The position numbers and the translations under genes were made by a program. The notes under the pieces were generated by a model. It saw nothing but the letters and a program-made list of their open reading frames with translations. It was not told the DNA's origin and made no database searches. A DNA stretch of 64,000 bases from Thiomicrorhabdus arctica DSM 13458 (lineage in GTDB: Bacteria > Pseudomonadota > Gammaproteobacteria > Thiomicrospirales > Thiomicrospiraceae). Shown here piece after piece: positions 17,577-27,481 of this stretch (its first letter is position 1; each line of letters starts with the position of its first letter). The stretch is from positions 1,116,001 through 1,180,000 of the forward strand of contig NZ_KB905899.1 in the NCBI RefSeq assembly GCF_000381085.1, in the 5' to 3' direction.

Positions 17577-18585
17577 TATTCCACTCCTTAACATTTTCTA
17601 TCGTTGGCTCATGATAAGCCGGGTGATGCAATATCTTTTCTATTTTAACTGCTTTTTTATTATTACTTTCACCAAGTTGTCCATGCACAAAGGCAATTCC
17701 CTCGGCTTTTATCGTGACCTGTTTTGGCATTTCAAGTGGAATAATGTCGCCTTTTTCCATCTGCATCAAGTCATCCATGCTCATCTGCAACTCAGTCAGA
17801 TTTACACTTAAATTAATTTCTATATTCTTCGCTTCTTCTTTAAGTGTTCTTGACCAACGGTTATCACTTTCACCCTGTAGGTTCGACATCCCCTCCTCAA
17901 GCTTATCTCTAATAGGCTCAAGCATCGCGTAAGGCATAACAATATCGACTCGTCCCTCCGTACCTTCAAAGCGCACATTGATCTGACTAACGATAATCAT
18001 ATCTGTGGGATCAACAATTCCAGCAAACTTGGGATTCATCTCAGAATGCATGTATTCAACCTCAATATCCATTACAGGACCCCACGCTTTACGGAGGTTT
18101 TCTGCAGAAATATCTAAAATACTACGAACCATGCTCATTTCTACTGGAGTATATTCACGCCCTTCGATCTTAAAAGGTAATAACCCAGTACCACCAAAGT
18201 AAATATCAACAGCAGTGAAGATTAATTTAGAATCCAATGTAAATAACGAAACGCCATTCAGTGGATTAATACGGTAAATGTTCAAACTTGTCGGCACAAA
18301 AAGATTTCTTAAGTAATCTATCATTTTTATGATTTTAACTTCGCCGGCAGTGACTTCAACACTTGCCATAATCATTTCATTGAAGTGACGCTGAAAACCT
18401 CTAGCAAAACGCTCATTGATAATATCTAAAGCAGGCAAACGCCCACGAACAATACGCTCTTGATTGGTAAAATCGTAAGATGTAGCATTGCCGCCAACCG
18501 AAGAATCATCCTCGGTGTCAACATCACCGCCACCCATGCCCTTTAAAAGCGCATCAACTTCATCTTGACTTAAAATATCATCCAT
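17569..18585 (-). CDS. fliM: Flagellar motor switch protein FliM
   Basis: C-ring protein that receives CheY-P. The N-terminal MDDILSQDEVDALLKGM is the CheY-binding peptide; the middle domain has the GGXG-like turn in YFGGTGLLPF, and the C-terminal SpoA domain has LSVNLTELQMSMDDLMQMEKG. 338 residues. The N-terminal peptide closely resembles the three repeats in the CheA linker. It follows fliL by 10 bases. Confidence 0.96.
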   Translation of the reverse strand: MDDILSQDEVDALLKGMGGGDVDTEDDSSVGGNATSYDFTNQERIVRGRLPALDIINERFARGFQRHFNEMIMASVEVTAGEVKIIKMIDYLRNLFVPTSLNIYRINPLNGVSLFTLDSKLIFTAVDIYFGGTGLLPFKIEGREYTPVEMSMVRSILDISAENLRKAWGPVMDIEVEYMHSEMNPKFAGIVDPTDMIIVSQINVRFEGTEGRVDIVMPYAMLEPIRDKLEEGMSNLQGESDNRWSRTLKEEAKNIEINLSVNLTELQMSMDDLMQMEKGDIIPLEMPKQVTIKAEGIAFVHGQLGESNNKKAVKIEKILHHPAYHEPTIENVKEWNNE

Positions 18586-18595
18586 TTCGATGGCC

Positions 18596-19213
18596 TTATT
18601 GCATGACGAAACGTGTCATATAAACGTCTTCAATCAAATCGGGGTAAATATTATGCTTCTCCAATACTTTGCGAGCTACCTCAAGAATTTCTGCTCTTAA
18701 ATGATCAGGCCCGTCTGGTTTATCCAAATCGGTAAAGTGTTGGTTACGTAATAGTCGTTGTATATCATTTTTTAAGATTGGACGTAAATGCTCCATCTCG
18801 CCATCTGCTCCAACAACTTGCGCATAATAAGACATAAACTGTAAATCGACCGCTAAAAACTTCGCCTTACCAGCGCCGTCAAAGTTAACGACAAATTTAT
18901 CCATAATAAAATAACTTGGTGCCGCTTCTGGAGCAGGCGGTTCAAATTGCTTGTACTTTGGAGAGTAGCTCTTAGCGTGACTATTTACAGAGGCATCTTC
19001 ACCTGAAGCTTCATCACCATGCTCAGCAGGTGCATGCATTTCACTCGTATCTGTTTTCGTGTCCTTATCATGACTTCCACTCATCAGTAAAAATGCCATG
19101 ATACCCATTCCAACCAGGAGAAGAATTACGACAACAAGTAAAACAATGATCAGGCCTTTACCACCACTTTTTTTCCCTTCTTGACCTTCTTCAATAACTT
19201 CTTCTTTAGACAT
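18596..19213 (-). CDS. fliL: Flagellar basal-body-associated protein FliL
   Basis: Inner-membrane protein near the stator that supports torque. 205 residues, longer than the E. coli protein because of a histidine- and acid-rich linker after the membrane helix (residues about 55-85). The membrane segment is GLIIVLLVVVILLLVGMGIM; the conserved periplasmic domain includes YFIMDKFVVNFDG and the C-terminal DVYMTRFVMQ. The ATG at 19213 is preferred to the adjacent GTG at 19216. Confidence 0.92.
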   Translation of the reverse strand: MSKEEVIEEGQEGKKSGGKGLIIVLLVVVILLLVGMGIMAFLLMSGSHDKDTKTDTSEMHAPAEHGDEASGEDASVNSHAKSYSPKYKQFEPPAPEAAPSYFIMDKFVVNFDGAGKAKFLAVDLQFMSYYAQVVGADGEMEHLRPILKNDIQRLLRNQHFTDLDKPDGPDHLRAEILEVARKVLEKHNIYPDLIEDVYMTRFVMQ

Positions 19214-19264
19214 CACTCTTCCTTTTTCGGTTCAACGTATTTACTATGTTCAAAGGCATTCGCC

Positions 19265-20146
19265 TTAGTGTCCTGTTAACAGCGTTTGATCACTCAGACT
19301 TTCAATTTTTGGCGCTTCACTCAAACTCCGCAAGCGCTCTTCGGCTTCTTTATTGAGGACAATAATACTAATTCTTCTGTTTCTTGGATTATACGGATTT
19401 TCTTTATCAAAAGGGATGGTATCCGCCATGCCCACTGCTTGGGCGATTCGGCTGGTATCAACGCCACCTTCCAATAATAATCTACGTGCAGCGTTTGCCC
19501 TATCAGCAGAGAGTTCCCAGTTGGTATATTCTGAGCTAGCATGGTACCCAGAAGAGTCTGTATGCCCTGCAATACTAATCTTATTACTGGTTTTCGCAAG
19601 CACCGAACCGACTTCCCTTAATAAATTTGAGGCATATTCCTTAGGAATATCCACCCCGGAACCAAACATAGGTCGTTTACGATCATCTAAAATCTGGACT
19701 TGTAAACCATTCGGCGTAATGTCAATTTTAAGTTGATCCTTAAGCTCTTTTAAGGCTTCATTTTCTTCAATTTTTTGTTCAAGGGCAAGCTTCATCGCTT
19801 TTAAACTTGCGGTTTCGTCGGCCTTACCCGAGCCATCCTCATTGCCTTCAGTTCCCTTTGGCGCATCTTTAAATCCACCCATGTCAATCATGGCATCTGC
19901 CGTTTGCCCCGCTTCTTTAGATTCTACCAACGTCGAAGGCGCGGATTCAATAACGGATGGATCCCTGAAGTACTCCGCCATCGCTTTCATTTCTTCGTCG
20001 TTGACCCCCCCTAAAACCCACAGCATCAAGAAAAAAGCCATTGCGGCAGTCATAAAGTCTGCAAACGCTATTTTCCATGCCCCACCATGTGCTACATGTG
20101 GGCACTTGTTTAAGCGCTTGATAATTATGGACTGTTCATCACTCAT
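19265..20146 (-). CDS. motB: Flagellar stator protein MotB
   Basis: Stator subunit that anchors the motor to peptidoglycan and carries the ion-binding aspartate. The plug/membrane region reads WKIAFADFMTAAMAFFLMLWVL, with the critical Asp in FADF (about residue 29). The C-terminal OmpA-like peptidoglycan-binding domain has IAGHTDSSGYHASSEYTNWE and LSADRANAARRLL. 293 residues. It follows motA by 41 bases. Sequence style is that of the E. coli MotB family (normally proton-driven). Confidence 0.95.
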   Translation of the reverse strand: MSDEQSIIIKRLNKCPHVAHGGAWKIAFADFMTAAMAFFLMLWVLGGVNDEEMKAMAEYFRDPSVIESAPSTLVESKEAGQTADAMIDMGGFKDAPKGTEGNEDGSGKADETASLKAMKLALEQKIEENEALKELKDQLKIDITPNGLQVQILDDRKRPMFGSGVDIPKEYASNLLREVGSVLAKTSNKISIAGHTDSSGYHASSEYTNWELSADRANAARRLLLEGGVDTSRIAQAVGMADTIPFDKENPYNPRNRRISIIVLNKEAEERLRSLSEAPKIESLSDQTLLTGH

Positions 20147-20187
20147 GCAAGTTCAACCGATTCTCATATTCAGTACTATTCAATCAA

Positions 20188-21039
20188 TTACTTTTGAGTC
20201 AGTAGAAATTCGTCTACTTCATTAAAGCTTGGACGTTCCATACTTGGAATAGCTTTACGTCCAAATTCAACGGCGACTTGAGGTGCATAACCATTCAAAT
20301 TCGCCATTAAACCTGTTTTAATAACACCAAAAAAGGCACTTTCAGCTTCCGCTCGATTTGCTAAATCAGATGAAATTGGCGCAATAAATCCATAGGCAAA
20401 TAAAATACCCAAGAAAGTTCCAACGAGTGCAACTGACATATGGTGAGCGATTTCCATTGGTCCTGCATCCAGATACCCCATAGTAACAATAATGCCTAAT
20501 ACTGCTGCAACGATACCAAACGCTGGTAAACCTTCAGAAACCTTACCAACTGCCGCGCTGGGCATCATCGCTTCATGATGGTGTAAATCTAACTCCAAAA
20601 TCATCAAATCTTCTAATTGGTAAGGATTACTCGCACCACTTATCATAAGACGTAAATAATCACATATAAAATCTATCGCGTGATGATCAGCAGCGACTAA
20701 AGGAGCACTATTGAATAATTCACTGTCATGAGGATCTTCAACATCTGCTTCGATTGACATTAACCCTTCTCGACGGGCCTTGTTAAATATTTTAAAAAGG
20801 AGACCCAAGAGTTCCATATACAAGGCTTTGTTATGGGGTGAAGGTTTCGCTAAACCAAGCCCTTTAGAAAAACCCGCCTTTACGACCCAGCCTGGATTCG
20901 CAATAATATAAGCACCAATTGCCCCACCACAAATAATGACAACTTCTAGCGGTTGAATCAAAATAGCAAAACCACCATGTGGCAGATACCCACCCAACAG
21001 CGTTCCTATTACGACTAATGTACCGACAATTGCTTTCAT
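20188..21039 (-). CDS. motA: Flagellar stator protein MotA
   Basis: Stator subunit forming the ion channel with MotB. 283 residues, four membrane helices and the E. coli-type N-terminus KAIVGTLVVIGTLLGGYL. Conserved proline-containing segments PAFGIVAAVLGIIVTMGYL and VALVGTFLGILFAYGFIAPI are present, as is the charged cytoplasmic loop (FKIFNKARREGLMSIEADVE) that touches FliG. It is 35 bases downstream of the transducer gene at 21075. Confidence 0.95.
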   Translation of the reverse strand: MKAIVGTLVVIGTLLGGYLPHGGFAILIQPLEVVIICGGAIGAYIIANPGWVVKAGFSKGLGLAKPSPHNKALYMELLGLLFKIFNKARREGLMSIEADVEDPHDSELFNSAPLVAADHHAIDFICDYLRLMISGASNPYQLEDLMILELDLHHHEAMMPSAAVGKVSEGLPAFGIVAAVLGIIVTMGYLDAGPMEIAHHMSVALVGTFLGILFAYGFIAPISSDLANRAEAESAFFGVIKTGLMANLNGYAPQVAVEFGRKAIPSMERPSFNEVDEFLLTQK

Positions 21040-21074
21040 TCTTAACTCACCCTATCTCTTTTATCAAATGATTT

Positions 21075-22067
21075 TTAACTGTTCTGAATAGCACTTGATA
21101 ATTTATTCTGCGCAGATTTTAACTCAGAAAGGTTCTCGACAATACCATTTAATATTTCATTTACTCTGGCCGCTTGAGTTTGGGTCGAACCCACGCGCTC
21201 TTGACTGCTCTCCATGACTTGGACAGCATTTCTGGCACGCTGCTGTAGTTCTTCAATAATCGTTTGAATTTCAGTCGTTGCTTTTTGTGTTTTACCTGCA
21301 AGAATACGTACTTCATCAGCAACAACGGCGAATCCTCGCCCATGCTCCCCGGCTCGAGCGGCTTCAATGGCAGCGTTCAATGCTAATAAATTAGTTTGCT
21401 CAGCAATATCCCGAATCAAAATCAAAACAGTACCAATATTGCTACTGTCTTTTTCTAAATGCTTAATTACATCAGAAGCATGTGCTACATCATTTGTAAG
21501 CCCCCCCACTTCAGTAATCACATTACCAGTCGTCGTCGTCATCTCAACCGAATTGTGATTCATCTGCTCAACAACATCTGATAATTGTGCAGATAACCCA
21601 ATCAATTCAGAGTTATCAAAACGGGTCGCGGGTAAGGCGCCTTGTTGAGCGTAACAACTGGCCAGCATTTCATTCAGCTCTTCCATTTGTGAGTGACAAT
21701 CAGCTACTTTGGATTCAACCTGTGACTTTTCAAGCAGTTGCATTGTTATTTTATTAGAAGCGGCTTCCAACAAGGCATTAATGACAGCAGCGAGCTTGGG
21801 GTCGGTATTCTCAGGATTGATTGACGTTGCAAAATCCTCTGATTTAACAATATCATTAAGCTCATTTATTAATTCAGATTGTTCACAAATACCCGATTTA
21901 TTACACCATAGGATATAAACTAAGGCGCCCACTACGACAGCCGTAACAATCACAGAGAGTGTCACAAAACCAATCGTTGGAACACCCATAATTGAAGAAT
22001 TTGCCAACACTGGCGTGGAGCCCAAGACCAATAAAAGAGGTCCTGTGATCATATTTATAAATTTCAT
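21075..22067 (-). CDS. Short methyl-accepting chemotaxis-type transducer without periplasmic sensor domain
   Basis: 330 residues. The N-terminus has a signal- or membrane-like segment ([16 protein letters not shown]) and a clear transmembrane helix ([21 protein letters not shown]) with only about 12 residues between them. The cytoplasmic helix ends in the highly conserved receptor hairpin tip [20 protein letters not shown] and [15 protein letters not shown], the part that contacts CheA and CheW. There is no recognisable periplasmic ligand domain, so it would sense membrane or cytoplasmic signals, or motor state. The frame is open to 22175, but the ATG at 22067 has TAAGGGT upstream and avoids overlap with fliK. 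It lies between fliK and motA. Confidence 0.88.
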   Translation of the reverse strand: MKFINMITGPLLLVLGSTPVLANSSIMGVPTIGFVTLSVIVTAVVVGALVYILWCNKSGICEQSELINELNDIVKSEDFATSINPENTDPKLAAVINALLEAASNKITMQLLEKSQVESKVADCHSQMEELNEMLASCYAQQGALPATRFDNSELIGLSAQLSDVVEQMNHNSVEMTTTTGNVITEVGGLTNDVAHASDVIKHLEKDSSNIGTVLILIRDIAEQTNLLALNAAIEAARAGEHGRGFAVVADEVRILAGKTQKATTEIQTIIEELQQRARNAVQVMESSQERVGSTQTQAARVNEILNGIVENLSELKSAQNKLSSAIQNS

Positions 22068-22077
22068 AGAAGTACCC

Positions 22078-23715
22078 TTACGCATAATAATCAACGATGT
22101 TATCTGTTGTTTTAACGGTTGAAAGAGAACTCTCAATAATAGTATCCTCTTCCTCAACTGCATTGTTTGATGCAACCCCTACTGAGGTTGGCTTATCAGA
22201 ATCATTATCTGAAAACTGTTTTTGATCACTTACATCCATAGAGCCAAGGGCAATCCCTGCTTGTTCAAGCATTTCACGTAACTTCGGTAAAGCATTCTCC
22301 ATATTTTCACGAGTGATGCCATTTTGTGCATTCAGTGAAACATTCATTTTCTGATCTTTATCTAATTGAAGAGTCACCTGAATGTGGCCTAACTTTTCAG
22401 GGTTTAATGTAATTTGTGCTTGTTGCATGCTATTATTGGCCATAAAAACCACCCGTTGGCCCAATGCCTGCCCCCATTGTGGATGCTTAAGTGGCTGTGG
22501 AATGCTCTGCAAGCCTAAAGGTAACAGACCTCTCCTGTCCGTAGAGGCAATTTCTGCCCCCCCTAATAAATCTTTCCCTTCAGACTTTAGAGCCGACTCA
22601 TCAACCCCTCTAACAGCCGCTTGTTGCTCAAGAGCTTGCACCTTACCCTCTTTAACAAATTGCGCGAACATCATTGCTTGTTGCTGCCCTGACTGTCCTT
22701 GAAAGGCTTGACCATTCTGTCCACCCTGTGTAGAAGCTTGACTCTGCTGAGCTCCTATTTGAGCATCCCCACTCGCCATTGCCGCATGCGTTTGAGTTCC
22801 CCAGCTTGTGACACTATTAGATGCCGCATTAGAAATTCCACTATTCAGCTGAACACTTGCAGAATTTTCCTTTCCAACTGTAGATTGATTCATGGCCAAA
22901 TTTTGAAGAGCTTCACCGCTCACGCTCTCAATTAATTCAGAATTTATTGCCGCATTGTTAGAAACGGCCGATGATGGTATCAACACTTCAGAATCCGATT
23001 TTAATGCAGGAGCATCGATGACCGGAGCTAATATTGGATTGTCGATTTCGGCCTCTGACAACCGAGCAGCTTCAGAACCTTGCAAGTCTGATATAAAGGG
23101 CATATTGCTGTTACCGTCGACTTCCTCAATCCCTAAAGCTGACAAATCGCTATTAATCTGCTCAGAATCTGGCAATGCTTGCCCAACAGTTAAAGACACA
23201 CCCTCTGAATCTTGCAAATTTAATGCGACTGGTGAATTACTTCCAGCGTCATTAGCGACCATGTCTAAAGCAGGCAATTGCTGCATAACAGACAAAGACA
23301 CGCCCTCTGAATCCTGCACACTTAACGCGGTAGGTGAATTGCTATCGATGTAATTAGAGGCCGCATCTAAAGCGGGGAATTTCTGCACAACGTTTAAGGC
23401 CACATCCTCTGAATCCAGCAAACTTAACGCGGCTGGTAAGTTACTATCGGAGTCAGTGGATGCGGCATCTAAAGTGGGCAATTGTTGAATAACAGATAAG
23501 GCCACATCTTCCGAATTTTCACCCGTAAGAACAGAGACTTCTACAGGAGAAATGCTGGCGGGTGCCTCAGAAGCAGCCCCTAATTTCATTGAAGTGAATA
23601 GCTTTGAAAAACTACTCTTTTCAGATAAGTCATTACCTGATTTAGACTCATTTTTAGATGCCAAAACACCCTGTAAAGGTTGCTCTGTACGCGTTGATTG
23701 GTTTGTAGTTAGCAT
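22078..23715 (-). CDS. fliK: Flagellar hook-length control protein FliK
   Basis: Secreted molecular ruler that measures hook length and triggers the FlhB switch. 545 residues. The C-terminal FliK domain is clear: [41 protein letters not shown] and [20 protein letters not shown]. The ruler part is long, low in complexity (Q, S, A-rich), and carries three and a half tandem 34-residue repeats at residues 67-182. It is preceded by a sigma54-type site and followed directly by the transducer, motA and motB. Confidence 0.93.
   Translation of the reverse strand: MLTTNQSTRTEQPLQGVLASKNESKSGNDLSEKSSFSKLFTSMKLGAASEAPASISPVEVSVLTGENSEDVALSVIQQLPTLDAASTDSDSNLPAALSLLDSEDVALNVVQKFPALDAASNYIDSNSPTALSVQDSEGVSLSVMQQLPALDMVANDAGSNSPVALNLQDSEGVSLTVGQALPDSEQINSDLSALGIEEVDGNSNMPFISDLQGSEAARLSEAEIDNPILAPVIDAPALKSDSEVLIPSSAVSNNAAINSELIESVSGEALQNLAMNQSTVGKENSASVQLNSGISNAASNSVTSWGTQTHAAMASGDAQIGAQQSQASTQGGQNGQAFQGQSGQQQAMMFAQFVKEGKVQALEQQAAVRGVDESALKSEGKDLLGGAEIASTDRRGLLPLGLQSIPQPLKHPQWGQALGQRVVFMANNSMQQAQITLNPEKLGHIQVTLQLDKDQKMNVSLNAQNGITRENMENALPKLREMLEQAGIALGSMDVSDQKQFSDNDSDKPTSVGVASNNAVEEEDTIIESSLSTVKTTDNIVDYYA
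23170..23517 (-). repeat. Tandem 102-bp (34-residue) repeats in fliK
   Basis: FliK residues 67-100, 101-134, 135-168 and the partial unit 169-182 share the pattern (D/N)SE-(D/G)-V-(A/S)-L-x-V-x-Q-x-(L/F)-P-x-L-D, then SN-x-P-x-A-L. Each full unit is exactly 34 codons, so unit gain or loss would keep the frame and change ruler length. Confidence 0.88.
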
Positions 23716-23753
23716 ATTTAGACTCTCATCCTAGCATTTCAGTTATCTCTGAA

Positions 23754-23773
23754 TAAGCAACATACATGCCCAA
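23754..23773 (-). promoter_or_regulatory. Sigma54-type promoter of fliK
   Basis: On the minus strand GGCATGTATGTTGC gives GG, ten bases, GC, the invariant spacing of RpoN promoters, with TTGCTTA at the -12 end. It ends about 39 bases before the fliK ATG and lies in the fliJ-fliK gap. Confidence 0.65.
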
Positions 23774-23798
23774 CACTCAAAAACATAAATATTTCATT

Positions 23799-24254
23799 TT
23801 AAAGTGTAGAGTCAGCTCTTCTTAAAATAACACTTTGAGCTGCTAACTCATCCATCATATGCTGCTCTTGCTTGTCCAGTTTTATTTGAGCCCCCAACTT
23901 CAACTTATCTAACAAAGCTTGCAAAGCTTTGACTCTGACACGCTTTTCTAACCAGCTCTGCCGAGCAGACTCGACTGTATCTACCAATTCATCAACCTGT
24001 ATTGTTTGAGCCACTACAGCCTGCCCAAGTTTTTCACCAAATGCATGTCGTGTCTGTAACTGTATCGGTGAAATTAATGTCGATTGATTAGTCGATACCT
24101 GACCATATTCTTTCGCATAACTGGTTAAAGCCTCAAGTTGAGTCAAGGCTTCTGCATGCTGGGCCCGAATAACTGCAAGCGTCTGTGCCGTTTTATCTAA
24201 CTCCGTTTCTGCCAACTCAACCAGCGCCTGCATTCTATTCATTCTAGGGGACAT
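23799..24254 (-). CDS. fliJ: Flagellar export chaperone FliJ
   Basis: General export chaperone that binds the FliI ring and FlhA. 151 residues, almost all long helix, fitting the two-helix coiled coil of the family; start MSPRMNRMQALVELAETELDK. The frame is open to 24296, but the ATG at 24254 gives the usual FliJ length. It follows fliI by 67 bases. Identity rests on length, helicity and position as much as on sequence. Confidence 0.88.
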   Translation of the reverse strand: MSPRMNRMQALVELAETELDKTAQTLAVIRAQHAEALTQLEALTSYAKEYGQVSTNQSTLISPIQLQTRHAFGEKLGQAVVAQTIQVDELVDTVESARQSWLEKRVRVKALQALLDKLKLGAQIKLDKQEQHMMDELAAQSVILRRADSTL

Positions 24255-24321
24255 AATATGATTACCTAACAATCGAAATAACGTAAAACAACCCATTAAA
24301 ATCTTTAAATAACGACAAAAA

Positions 24322-25668
24322 TTAAGACATCAATGCTGTATCAAGGGCTGTGAGAGAGTCATCTATAGAAAAGTTTTCTGAAATATCCTGAGATAAAAAT
24401 AGGTTTAAATCAGGTTGCTTTGCAATAGCGGCATCAATAATCGGGTCCGTCCCTTTTCGGTAAGCACCGACACTGATCAAATCTTTGTTCTGCTGGTAGC
24501 TTGAATATAGTTTCTTAAATTTACGAGCCTGTTCTAACTGATTTTTGGAGGCAATATCAACCATCACACGACTGATCGAAGATTCCACATCAATCGCAGG
24601 ATAACGACCACTATCGGCAATTTCCCGTGATAATACGATGTGTCCATCCAATACACCACGCGCTGAATCAACGACAGGATCTGCCTGATCATCGCCTTCA
24701 GCCAACACGGTATAAATTGCCGTGATAGAGCCCGAGCCAGCACTTCCGTTACCCGCTCTCTCGACCAGCTGTGGAAGTTTTGCAAATACCGAGGGCGGAT
24801 AACCTTTACTCGCAGGAGGCTCACCAACCGCGAGTGCAATCTCGCGTTGCGCTTGTGCAAAGCGGGTTAAAGAATCCATTAACAGCAAGACATTCAAGCC
24901 TTGATCACGAAAATATTCCGCAATTGCTGTCGCCAACATCGCACCATGCAAACGCATTAAGGGCGGATCATCTGCTGGGGTCGCGACCACAACAGAACGC
25001 TTTAAACCTTCCTCGCCCAGGTTATGACGCACAAATTCGTTAACCTCTCGACCACGCTCACCAATCAAACCAACGACGACGATATCAGCATTGGTATAAC
25101 GAGTCATCATACCTAATAAAACACTTTTTCCAACACCCGTCCCTGCCATCAAACCAACGCGCTGACCTTGCCCTAAGGTCAAGAGTCCATTTATGGCTTT
25201 AACACCGACATCAAGAATTTCAGTTATAGGATGTCTACTAAGAGGGTTAATTCGTTCACCTGCAAGAGAAACATACTTCTCAACTGAAATAGGCCCCAAA
25301 CTGTCTAAAGGCCAACCAGACCCATCCACCACTCTGCCTAACATTGCCATACCCACTCCGACTTTAACTCCACCTTCCATTGGTAGAACACGAGCATTTG
25401 GTGACAGACCTTGGGTATCTCCAATCGGCATCAAAAACAATCGGTCATCATTAAAACCAATGACTTCTGCTTCAATAGGTGGCAGATCATGACTTAAAAT
25501 TTGACAGCGAGAACCGATGGGTGCAAAAGTCCCCACCACCTCTAGTGTCATGCCTACCATGCGTACTAGACGGCCTGCTATCTTCACAGATCCGGGTGTT
25601 ATCAGGGTTTCATTGAAGTGCTTAAGTTGTTCTTGGAGGGAGAGGTTTAAAGACTCAGCGTAATCCAT
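24322..25668 (-). CDS. fliI: Flagellar export ATPase FliI
   Basis: F1-beta-like hexameric ATPase that energises substrate loading. 448 residues. P-loop GLMAGTGVGKSVLLGMMTRY at about residue 168, Walker B LNVLLLMDSLTRFAQAQREIA and the catalytic-glutamate region GLIGERGREVNEFV. The N-terminal beta barrel precedes these, and the C-terminus is helical. It lies between fliH and fliJ in the fliEFGHIJ run. Confidence 0.96.
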   Translation of the reverse strand: MDYAESLNLSLQEQLKHFNETLITPGSVKIAGRLVRMVGMTLEVVGTFAPIGSRCQILSHDLPPIEAEVIGFNDDRLFLMPIGDTQGLSPNARVLPMEGGVKVGVGMAMLGRVVDGSGWPLDSLGPISVEKYVSLAGERINPLSRHPITEILDVGVKAINGLLTLGQGQRVGLMAGTGVGKSVLLGMMTRYTNADIVVVGLIGERGREVNEFVRHNLGEEGLKRSVVVATPADDPPLMRLHGAMLATAIAEYFRDQGLNVLLLMDSLTRFAQAQREIALAVGEPPASKGYPPSVFAKLPQLVERAGNGSAGSGSITAIYTVLAEGDDQADPVVDSARGVLDGHIVLSREIADSGRYPAIDVESSISRVMVDIASKNQLEQARKFKKLYSSYQQNKDLISVGAYRKGTDPIIDAAIAKQPDLNLFLSQDISENFSIDDSLTALDTALMS

Positions 25669-25695
25669 AAGCTAATTGACCTTGATGGTTGATGG

Positions 25696-26457
25696 CTAAG
25701 AAACCTCAGAAGGATTCGTTCGAGACAATAAATCATTAGAAATCTCATCAAAACGGTCCTGCCAACTATTCAGAATGGAAGAATTTTGTTGCTTAATTAA
25801 ACAGGTGCCCAAGACTAATTCAGTATTGGCTTTAAGCTGCCATTGATCCGTGATATCAGAACTCAACTCTTGAAGTAATTGTAAGTCTTCCGGGTGTAAT
25901 TCAACCTTAATAGCTGCTGAATCATCCGGTAAGAGCTGAACTGCTTCTTGAACAGCCTTTAGTACCCACTCTTTATCTTGAGCGACTTCCGCTTTAATAA
26001 CCCGCTTTGTAATGTGCAGGCTTAGTGCAACAAGGTCTGACAGGGCTTGTTTTTCAATTTTTTGATAAGGCGATTGTAACATGTCTAGAATTTGCTCGAA
26101 CTGTATCAACTTAGGTGCAAAAATCTGCACCTGCTTTTCGAGTCCTTGAGTACAACCTTTCTCTAAACCCTCTTCTAAACCTTTAGCAAGACCTACCTGA
26201 TAACCTTCTTTATAAGCTACGTCATACGCATCTTTCTTAAGTAAATCTGCTTTTTGTTGCAATACGGGTTGAAGTCGTTGCTCTGCTTTTTGCAACACTT
26301 CTTCTGAAAACTCTGGAGGTAATTCCACTGCTTTTTGATTAAAATCATGCATCTGCCAGGCTTCAATTTTTGGCGATTCCATACTGGAGGAAGAGACCAA
26401 CTTCGTTAGAACAGGCTCTTCTATAGAGTTAGTCTTTTTAGTTTTTGAATCAACCAC
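25696..26457 (-). CDS. fliH: Flagellar assembly protein FliH
   Basis: Regulates FliI and links it to the C-ring. 253 residues. It has the run of GxxxG repeats typical of FliH (EGYQVGLAKGLEEGLEKG at about residues 83-100) inside a coiled coil, and a C-terminal domain like the V-type ATPase E subunit (VALSLHITKRVIKAEV). The start is a GTG placed immediately after the fliG stop codon. Confidence 0.93.
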   Translation of the reverse strand: MVDSKTKKTNSIEEPVLTKLVSSSSMESPKIEAWQMHDFNQKAVELPPEFSEEVLQKAEQRLQPVLQQKADLLKKDAYDVAYKEGYQVGLAKGLEEGLEKGCTQGLEKQVQIFAPKLIQFEQILDMLQSPYQKIEKQALSDLVALSLHITKRVIKAEVAQDKEWVLKAVQEAVQLLPDDSAAIKVELHPEDLQLLQELSSDITDQWQLKANTELVLGTCLIKQQNSSILNSWQDRFDEISNDLLSRTNPSEVS

Positions 26458-27480
26458 TTACAAGAATTCCTCAGCCCCACCAGGCATCATTACTTTGTCC
26501 TCATCAGCTAAACGGCGTACCGTTTGAATAATGCTACGCTGTGCATCTTCCACCGCACTAAGTTTAACAGGAGGTCCTGTCTCAAGGTCATCTCGCATAA
26601 TATCCGCTTGACGTTTAGAAAGGTTACCTAGGAACTTCTCTTTTAGGGCCGTATCAGCACCTTTAAGTGCAACGATAAGAATATCACTTGGCACCTCACC
26701 TACAATCGTCTGAATGCCACGATCATCAATACCACTAATATCATCAAAGACAAACATTTTGTCTTGGATACTTTTACTGACATCTTCGTGCTCAGAAGCA
26801 ATATCATCCAAAATTCTCGTGTCGATCCCACCGCCAACCATGTTTAGAATTTCAGCGGCACGTTTTTCACCACCAATGGTTGCTAATTTTCCGCCTTCAC
26901 CATCACTTGAAGCATTTTCCAAAACACTGTTTAAGTCAAATAATGCTCTAGGTTGGATCGTCGTTAAAGTGGCAATACGGTAAATAACTTCAGATTGGAA
27001 ACGTTCAGGAATACCGCGCAACACTTCAGCCGCTTGGTCGGAATCAAAATAAGAGAGTACGATAGCAACCACCTGTGGATGTTCGTTTCGTAACATATTT
27101 GCAATCGTTGAAGGATGCTGCCACTTGAGCGCCTCCAACCCTTTAACTTGATCACCAAGCAATGCAGCATCCATAAGATGTCCGCCTCCTTCGCTTAATG
27201 CATCTGCCATTAAGGATTGTGCGAATTCACTTGGATCTACACCTAACGCATCATCACCTACTTCTTCTAAAAAAGATTTCATGACTTTATTAATATGTCG
27301 ATGCGTGACGCCATCCACAGACGTCATGGCCGAACCAATTTGCTGCACTTCTCTAGGATTGAGATGTTTTAGCACTTTAGCAGCGGAATCTTTACCTAAT
27401 GAGAGCAGTAAAATCGCTGCTTTATCTAATTTAGAGATCTCTTTCTCATCTCCAACTTCCTCAATCTCTGAATTTGGCAT
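26458..27480 (-). CDS. fliG: Flagellar motor switch protein FliG
   Basis: C-ring protein that interacts with the stator to generate torque. 340 residues: N-terminal FliF-binding domain (LDKAAILLLSLGKDSAAKVL), a middle domain with the EHPQ motif in MLRNEHPQVVAIVL, and the charged C-terminal torque helix (IMRDDLETGPPVKLSAVEDA), ending VMMPGGAEEFL. One base separates it from fliF, and fliH starts on the next base. Confidence 0.96.
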   Translation of the reverse strand: MPNSEIEEVGDEKEISKLDKAAILLLSLGKDSAAKVLKHLNPREVQQIGSAMTSVDGVTHRHINKVMKSFLEEVGDDALGVDPSEFAQSLMADALSEGGGHLMDAALLGDQVKGLEALKWQHPSTIANMLRNEHPQVVAIVLSYFDSDQAAEVLRGIPERFQSEVIYRIATLTTIQPRALFDLNSVLENASSDGEGGKLATIGGEKRAAEILNMVGGGIDTRILDDIASEHEDVSKSIQDKMFVFDDISGIDDRGIQTIVGEVPSDILIVALKGADTALKEKFLGNLSKRQADIMRDDLETGPPVKLSAVEDAQRSIIQTVRRLADEDKVMMPGGAEEFL

Positions 27481-27481
27481 G

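Noticed and set aside
23170-23517. Tandem repeats as a possible CRISPR-like array
   Set aside because: The repeats are adjacent, in frame, without spacers, and lie inside the fliK coding sequence.
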